DNA of 64,000 nt from Apiospora phragmitis (taxonomy: Eukaryota; Ascomycota; Sordariomycetes; Amphisphaeriales; Apiosporaceae): the NCBI GenBank assembly GCA_038363925.1, contig JAQQWL010000013.1, positions 2,294,001 to 2,358,000 of the forward strand, given 5' to 3'. This document shows, one piece after another, positions 57,761 through 64,000 of this stretch. The position numbers and the translations under genes are program-made. The notes beneath the pieces were generated by a model. The model worked only from the letters and a program-made list of their open reading frames with translations. It had not been told where the DNA came from and did not search any database. The number at the start of each line of letters is the position of its first letter. Positions within the stretch are counted from its first letter, which is position 1.

Positions 57761-59312
57761 TTAGTCCGACTTCCTACAAAGCCGGCTGTTCTGCGACGGC
57801 AGGTTCCCCAGAATCATCTCCGACATCTCGCAGTCCTCACTGCCCACCGCGTTGTGCGCGTAAAACACCCCGCGCGGATCCCACGCCTGCTTGAGCGCGT
57901 ACAGTCTCGGATAGTGGGCGCCGAAGAAGGCCTGCGCAAAGTCGGGCTCGATGTAGTCCGCCTCGGACATGTACGCGCCGGCCCCGGGCGACACGTCCCG
58001 CAGCCGCCGCATCCAGTCGAAGGTCAGCACGTCGCTGACCTGCTTGATGTCGGCCGCGTGCAGCGACGCGTCCCAGAGGCTGGCCACGATGGCGTGCAGC
58101 ACCGTCTCGCGCCACGCCGGGTTGACCGCATTGTCCGGGTACCCTCCCGTCTCCTTCTGAGGGTTCGCGGCGATGTTGAAGGCGATCAGGTAGCCACCGT
58201 CCTCCACAACCGACCGAATGGCGTCGAACGTCGCGTTGAGCTTGGCCGGGTCCTGCCAGTCGGCCCGGGGGAACAGCCGGCTCGCCTGCCGGATTGTGTT
58301 GCTGCCACGGCTCCGCCGGGAAGCTGGCGGCCCAGGCGTCGTGGTAGTTTGCGTACTCGCGGTACACGGGCTCTATGTTGAGACCCAGCGCACGGAACTG
58401 GGCAAACAGCGGCGCGGTGAGTTCCTGTAGCTCCGGCGTGGACAGACCGGGTGCGAACCAAGGCCCCATGTCGGACGTGAACTGGCCGTCGCCGAGGTTC
58501 TGGATGCGGAAGTATTCGTAGCAGCCGGCGTCGGTGTAGGCGATGAACCCGTCGAAGAAGGCGCGCCACGCGGCCCAGAACTGGTCGGTTGTGACGTTGT
58601 CGGCGCCTCCTGTCGCAAGAATGTACGTCATGGTCGTCACCACCGGGAGTTTCGGCAGCGCCTTGACAATGACAGAGGTAACGACGCCATAGGTCGAACC
58701 GCCGCCGCCGCACAGGGCCCAGAGCAGGTTCGGGTGCGAGGCTGCGCTGGCCGTGACGAAGTGGCCGTCGGCCGTGACGACCTCCAGAGCTAGGACTTGG
58801 TCCGCCGCCATCCCGTACCGGCTGGAGAGCAGGGAGTGCCCGCCGCCGAGGATGTAGCCGCCCATGACGCCGACGGTGCGGGCCTCGCCGCCGACCACGG
58901 TGACGCCGTGCGCGTGCGCGGCCTCGTACAGCTGCGCCGCCTGGGTCCCCGCGCCGACCTTGAACGCCGGTCCCGCATAGCCGTCGTCGTCGTCCTGTTG
59001 TTGCGTGTACGACGCGAGGAAGCGGATGTCCGTGAGGTGGTGGGTCCAGATGGACAGGGCGCCCATGCCGGTGGACTTGGCGCCGAAGTCGTGGCCCGTG
59101 TTCTTGACGACGAGGCGCAGATTCAGATTGCGCGCGAGGTTGACGGCCAGCTGGACCTGGGCGACGTTGGTGGCGTTGACGACGTAGAACGGGTAGCCGC
59201 CCACGGTGCAGGTGGGGGGAGAGGGGGAGTCGGGCAGCATGGTGGGCGGCATGCACGTCTGGCCCTGGAAGAGGACGCCGTTGATGGAGGTGGGGTCTGC
59301 AACGCATGAAGG
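57761..59312 (-). pseudogene. FAD-linked oxidase (BBE/PCMH type), 5'-truncated
   Basis: Homology starts abruptly at VADPTSINGVLFQGQTC (about 59312) and runs to the stop at 57761. The FAD-binding PCMH domain is complete from there: CTVGGYPFYVVNATNVAQVQ, KNTGHDF with the flavin-linking His, GMGALSIWTHHL, GGGHSLLSSRYGMAADQ. The substrate domain and BBE tail (ALKQAWDPRGVFYAHNAVGSEDC) follow. Missing are the signal peptide and roughly the first 80-100 residues of the family; the first in-frame ATG is at 59252, inside the remaining protein. A frame break near 58304-58309 (CCGTGGC) in the conserved PVG-S-N region needs a net +1 correction and may be two shortened G runs. Related enzymes are secreted flavoproteins in alkaloid-type or lignocellulose oxidation. 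Confidence 0.75.
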
Positions 59313-60053
59313 ACCCGACGGCAACTGGGATCTGCATTGACAGCGGCCTCTTTGTGGTGTGGACAGCTGGCCTGACGATTTTGACAGACGTGCTGGTACT
59401 CGCCTTGCCGTTCTGGATATTTCTCGGCCTCCAGATGAAATGAAAAGCAAAGCTGGCCGTCATGTCGGTGTTCCTTCTGGGTGGAGTGTATGTCCCCCAT
59501 AACCACCCTCTATTCCTACTTATGTCAAACGCCCGAAATACTGACGATCTTGGGCAGTGTCACGGTCATCAGCATTCTGCGCTTGGTCTGGCTGGTTGAG
59601 GTCACGTTCTTGCCGCCTTCAGACGATGCAACCTACGACATCCGGTTCACCTACTCCTCGGTCGAGACGAGCCTGGCCATCATTTCGGCCTCATGCCCCG
59701 CACTGCGTTGCCTTCTGATACAGTGGTTTCCCAAGCTCTTTTCTTCTTCAACCTACGGCGCTGGGACGCCAGGTAAGAGCCGCCGCCGCTACTACAACGA
59801 CGGTCGATATTATGGGCAAAGTAATGCTGGGCCCAGTAGCAGCCACAGTAGCAACAAGACCAAGACCAGACGGTCAACCATTACGCAGTCCTTCGCCATG
59901 CAGGACAGGCGTCGGATAAAGTTCGAGGTGCGCGCACACTCGCCCTCGGCGAGCGAAGAAGAGATCATGACGTTTGACGGAATCATGAGGACTACGGAAA
60001 TTCGCGTGCAAGGGGAAGATGTAAGAACGTCGACGGCGGCTTCGAAAAATTAG
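59306..60053 (+). pseudogene. PTH11-type receptor fragment (C-terminal helices only)
   Basis: From KDPTATGICIDSG the frame encodes TM5 (VVWTAGLTILTDVLVLALPFWIFLGLQM) and TM6 (AKLAVMSVFLLGG). In the next frame comes TM7 (ILTILGSVTVISILRLVWLVEV...YSSVETSLAIISASCPALRCLL), then PKLF and a basic Ser-rich tail ending at 60053. This is the rhodopsin/PTH11 C-terminal half; TM1-4 are absent because the sequence directly upstream belongs to the oxidase on the other strand. TGA in frame at 59441-59443 (context AAA TGA AAA, where relatives have a basic residue) and a frame change near 59475 add to the damage. Probably not a functional receptor. Confidence 0.75.
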
Positions 60054-61454
60054 ACACTCTCGTCCCATGCGACTTCTGACCGAAAGTGATATTTTTAATG
60101 TATTGCAGCACCACCATCAATAGCAACTGAAATATACCTACTCGGAATCTACTAAGGGCGTCTTCAGATGTGCTCACTTCTTACCTAACCTATCTGCCAT
60201 GAAATGGCGCATATCAAGAAGCTATTTACTTGAGCCTCACAAAATGGAATTCTTCTAAACCGCTGGGGTCGAATGAAGCAGCCTCTTGGCGCTCCTTCAC
60301 GAGAGAAAACGTAGTGACATAGCAACGACTGGGATCACAATCATGAAGGCGTTAGCGGCCAGGATGGCCCTCTACTCGTCTCGTTTAGTAGGAAATGTTG
60401 CCATTGCCTAGCCTGGGGCCTTTCTGAAAATCGAACCGTGGATGGGGGGGGGGACGGCAGTTAGAGATGCGCTGCCTGGCCTGTAATCAACGGGTCGAAA
60501 CAGCTGCATGATCTTTGCGAAGAGCGCGATCAGTTGTTCGCTTCCTACGAGTCGCTGGAAACTCAAGATGGGCTACTATCACAGCATGAGGCATTCGTTG
60601 CTGTCAAGGGGTTTTCGCTTCATATTTCTACATGGCTAGGTACGTTACAGTCTGATGAGGCCGGTCCCAAATTAGGATTTGAGGCTATCTCAAGGGACCG
60701 TTGCAATTCAGGTGGAATCTGGTAACTTTGCAGACCTTGATTGAAATAAGCTTTCTGGATCAACGGTCAACGGGGTCTCCGGGCACAGTGGATTTTGGTA
60801 TCAGTGATCTCGGGTTCTGTGGAAACAGCTGGGGCGAAATGAGATCACAAGCTAGGCCCAATCAGATCAAGGAAATTGTTGTGCATAATGATTGCTGATC
60901 AAAAAATGTGCATTTACCATAATATTGGTGCTCATTCAAGCCATTGTACTGGCAGTGCATGTAGATAGGTGGTGTGGGAGTGAGCTGAGCGCATTGGGGG
61001 CCCACAAGTCAGTCACGTGGACCCTTCAGGTTGACATGCTGCAGTTCTCACAATACGCAAAGGTACGTACCACGAACAGAGTGATTTGAACCAGTAAATC
61101 CTAAGCCCTAATCGAGTGCCTAGAACCAGGAGCTTTCAGTTTTCCCAATCAAGGGTATGTATGAGATCAGAGATTTAAAAAATAATAAGGCAGCCTTGAG
61201 GGCACCTAAACGTAGAACATGGCCGAAAAGTGGGTCCAAGCCCGAAGCATAGCTGTGGCAGCCAATCAGGTGTTAGGGAATTAGCCAGCTCCCAAAATAG
61301 CTACCAACCACATGCAGGAAACAATTGAATTCAGTGTGTTTTTCTTGCACTTTGGCAGTACCCGATCTGCCCTGGACCGGCACAATTAGATCAGATCAGA
61401 TCAGTAGCTACTGATTCTGCCCTGATCCTGGCCCACTCTGCCTCTCTGGAACCG
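60054..61454. other. Gene-poor stretch
   Basis: No supportable gene. A frame at about 60500-60725 encodes a helical-looking stretch (LCEERDQLFASYESLETQ) with no partner exon. A run of ten G lies at 60444-60453. Confidence 0.45.
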
Positions 61455-61510
61455 TATAAATACTGACCTTCTCTCCCAAGAATTCCACTTCCCTTTCCTC
61501 TTTCCTTTCT
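61455..61510 (+). promoter_or_regulatory. Core promoter: TATA box plus CT-rich tract
   Basis: TATAAATA at 61455-61462 is followed by a pyrimidine tract (CTTCTCTCCC... CTTCCCTTTCCTCTTTCCTTTCTC, about 61469-61520) and a CA-rich segment, the usual order in strongly expressed filamentous-fungal genes. No recognised protein follows; the first ATG in a fair position (61720) opens a frame of only 41 codons. Confidence 0.5.
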
Positions 61511-61567
61511 CATACACACGTTGCTTTGCTACCCAGCATCAACTTACACGGTATTCATCAACAACAT

Positions 61568-61620
61568 CATCGACATTGATCATCAATCATCAGCATTGAT
61601 CATCAGCATCGATCATCAAC
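61568..61620. repeat. Short tandem repeat of CATCAGCATTGAT type
   Basis: About three imperfect units of 13-20 bp (CATCGACATTGATCATCAAT, CATCAGCATTGATCATCAG, CATCGATCATCAA) in the putative leader downstream of the TATA box. Confidence 0.7.
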
Positions 61621-61989
61621 ATCGGTCCCGGCCCGACAACAGCCTCATCTGCCCACTGCCCACTGCCCCTGCCCGACAGCAAGCCTGACGACACAAAGCC
61701 CTCACCCCGCCCGACCCGATGGAGGCCAGGGATATGCATGAAGCGACAGGAAGGAGAAAGAGCAGTCCCCAAACAGCAGGGTGGTGGTGGATCGACGGTG
61801 GGGCCTTGCAAGGACTGGTGGGCACGACACCTCAGCGGCTCTGAGTGGCGACCGAGTACTCGACGACAACAGTGGCAGTGCTGGCGATGAGGAGCCCTCG
61901 GGGGCAACGCCTTCGGGCAAACAATTTTTGGAACTTCCGAGTCACTGACTCCTCGCCTTTTGGCAACACATTTTTTTCATTGTACTCCC

Positions 61990-62890
61990 TACTTCGTGCA
62001 GGGATATGAAGAAGGAAATCTGCTTCTCCTCTCATTTGTTCGTCACGATATCTTACATGATGGATTTCTGGTGTTGATGCCTGTTGACATCTGCTCCGCG
62101 CGGCCTGGGCTACTAGGGCCTCTCAGTCCTGCCAAGCAGCGCAAAATGGTATCTTGATCATTTGACGAGGCTCTTATCTGATAGATGCTGCCACCAGCCC
62201 TTGTGAATATTCGTAGGATGCTGTTTGTCTGCCAATAACTACATGCTTTTCTTCCTTCTGAAGTGACCTGCTTCCGATTTCATGATGTCTCTCTGGGTTC
62301 TCCAGGAACCTGAAGAGGAGCCTGATTGTATTGTGATCTCACTTGTGAGCCACGATACGATTCATGATGCCTTTTTGGTGTTGATGCTTGCTGATGTCTG
62401 CTTGCCGCGGCCTGGGCTTCCAGGCCTTCAGTCTCACAGTCTTGCCAAGCAGCGTGACATATTATCTAATTATTACCATGGCACTTGATGAGGCTCTCGC
62501 CTATCTCATGCCGTCCATGCTGCCGCCTGCCTTCGTGAGTATTTGCAAGACACCGCTGTCCGCCAATAACTACATGCTCTTCCTACTCGTTCCGTAGTGA
62601 CCTACTTCCGTTTTTTTTTTGCTCCTGTCTCTGGGTTTGCCGTCAACTTGAAGGAGAAAAACCTGACGGTGTTGTGATCTCACTTGCAAGTTCACAATAC
62701 GATTCATGACGTCTTTTTGGTGTTGAGGCACCACCACTTCTGGACTGGCAATTCTGACGAAGAAGCAATCGTAATTGATTGGGATTTTACATCCGTAGGC
62801 CAGGATAGATTCCATGATGAGACTTTGGTGTCTGAGATCTCATGACTTCCATCTGATGTTAATTCTCGCTGAATTCCGCCTCCAAGGCCT
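61990..62890. repeat. Degenerate ~310-345-bp tandem repeat, about three copies
   Basis: The same ordered landmarks recur: GCCAATAACTACATGC at 62231 and 62562; AGTGACCT(G/A)CTTCCG at 62263 and 62597; TTGTGATCTCACTTG at 62331 and 62672; CACGATA-like followed by TTTTTGGTGTTGATG near 62048, 62350 and 62693; CGGCCTGGGCT and GCCAAGCAGCG near 62100-62140 and 62410-62455. Copies differ by many substitutions and small indels, so the array is old. No continuous frame spans it, and there are no transposon ends. Confidence 0.7.
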
Positions 62891-64000
62891 TGTGTTCTTC
62901 TGTACGACGTATTACCCTTCCAATCTCAAGCAGGTACTTCTTCATAATGCCATCACCTCCGACGGGCTGCCCAGATGTTGTCGCTGACTTTTGCAGTCCT
63001 TGAATGGCCGCTCACGTTGTTCATTAATTATGGCGTAACTGGTGGTGCCCAATGACTCCGGCCACATTTGAAAACATGCCACTCACATTATTGACTTGAG
63101 GTAGCGACAGGTAACATGGTGATGAACGGGCCAGGTTCCAGCATTGCACATATCTGGATCTGCCATCTTGAGCTTCACTACTTACAGTCACGTAGAGCGG
63201 CAGAGCTAGGTTACAGCCAACGAGATGAATAATAACATGCAACTATTGCAGGATGCTGACTTTCATGGCCAGGAAGGTTTTGAGATTGCCATGCTAAGTG
63301 GTTCAATACTCGCCCATGCCTCTCATTTCTACTGGAGAAGCGGTCATCGTGGTCTATTCACTTCCAGTCCAGTAGTAATTCTTCAGTTGAGCGTCTCGGG
63401 TAGGATGAATGCACTGTTCGTTCTAGAAACCGTCTCCCTTCCCTCCCGAGAACACCTGCTAATTCTTGGAAGCATACGTGGCCGAGGGCCCTACGTGTGA
63501 ATAATGAATCTTGGTGTCGAATCCACGTTCAGTAAAGCCCGATCATGACTGACAGAAAAGACGATGGTCCGAGAAACGGCGGGTATCCATGGTGGTGGAA
63601 ACAACCTGCTCATCGTCTACACTTGCTTTCTGCTGGGGCTGGGTAGACATGAAGGTTACTGTGTTGACAATGGACCCGAACATCACCAAAGCCTAAGTTC
63701 CCGACGTCCTTGCTGTTGGCACGAAACATACTTACCATACGAAAATCTGAGGATATCCCGGAGTTTCTACCAGCTGTATCGTCTCGTGAAGAACATGCTA
63801 TGTTGTTACCCAACATCTGTCAATTTGATTGTCTGAAGACACTTGTGGCTGGCCGGACTTGGCAATTGAATTATTATACCTACTGTTGGAACCCAGGTAT
63901 GCTTCAAACTTTACATAGATGGCTTCAAAGGCACTGCCAGTAGATTCTCTGGGTTGGGCACGTATGACCACTGCACTTAATTGGAGACCACGTAGAGTCA
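62891..64000. other. Gene-poor window end
   Basis: Frames at 63225-63500, 63564-63836 and 63710-63943 overlap, have no domain and no clear splice pattern. Nothing else recognised. Confidence 0.45.

Noticed and set aside
57854..59309. Long plus-strand frames inside the oxidase
   Set aside because: Antisense shadows (Arg/Val/His-rich) of the PCMH domain.

Overview
The window is nuclear DNA of a filamentous ascomycete (Pezizomycotina), most likely a sordariomycete. The signs are short GT-AG introns (mostly 49-100 nt) in nearly every multi-exon gene and a tRNA-Asn with a short intron. The gene content also fits: a fungal NLR-like hydrolase-NACHT-WD40 protein, a Clr5-domain protein, CFEM/PTH11-type receptors, a GH128 glucanase and a GYF/Smy2-type protein. 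The genus cannot be fixed from sequence alone.

Layout. 1-9 kb: 5' part of a secreted CE1 esterase, tRNA-Asn, and a large GYF-domain protein. 10-19 kb: an MFS drug transporter divergent from a fructosamine-kinase-like gene, then the NLR-like gene. 19-31 kb: the conserved TPR protein Emw1/TTC27, an amidase-signature enzyme, a PTS2-bearing peroxisomal 3-ketoacyl-CoA thiolase with CCTCGG boxes upstream, and a convergent cytochrome P450. 32-46 kb: a CFEM-PTH11 receptor, a secreted aspartic protease, a Myb/SANT-like protein and a Clr5-domain protein with an in-frame stop, separated by long gene-poor stretches. 46-55 kb: a small two-exon orphan, a GPI-anchored GH128 glucanase, two adjacent nucleotidyltransferase-fold genes and a single-pass membrane protein. 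55-64 kb: a second P450, a 5'-truncated FAD (BBE-type) oxidase abutting a 5'-truncated PTH11-type receptor head to head, then a gene-poor end with a strong-looking promoter and a degenerate ~310-345-bp tandem repeat.

Housekeeping genes (Emw1, thiolase, GYF) alternate with secreted, membrane, recognition and oxidative genes typical of accessory fungal chromosome regions. There is no PKS, NRPS or terpene backbone gene, so the two P450s and the oxidase do not form an obvious complete metabolite cluster.

Two observations stand out. First, about twenty one-base reading-frame breaks occur in otherwise well-conserved genes, most of them in runs of identical bases. In each gene where I could delimit the exons, correcting them gives an exon total divisible by three, so most look like consensus indel errors and not gene death. 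Anyone using protein predictions from this region must account for this. Second, the nucleotidyltransferase pair (51.2-53.1 kb) joins a gene with an intact GG...DxD signature to a neighbour whose matching segment aligns without gaps but has lost the catalytic residues. This is the best candidate here for an undescribed functional pair.
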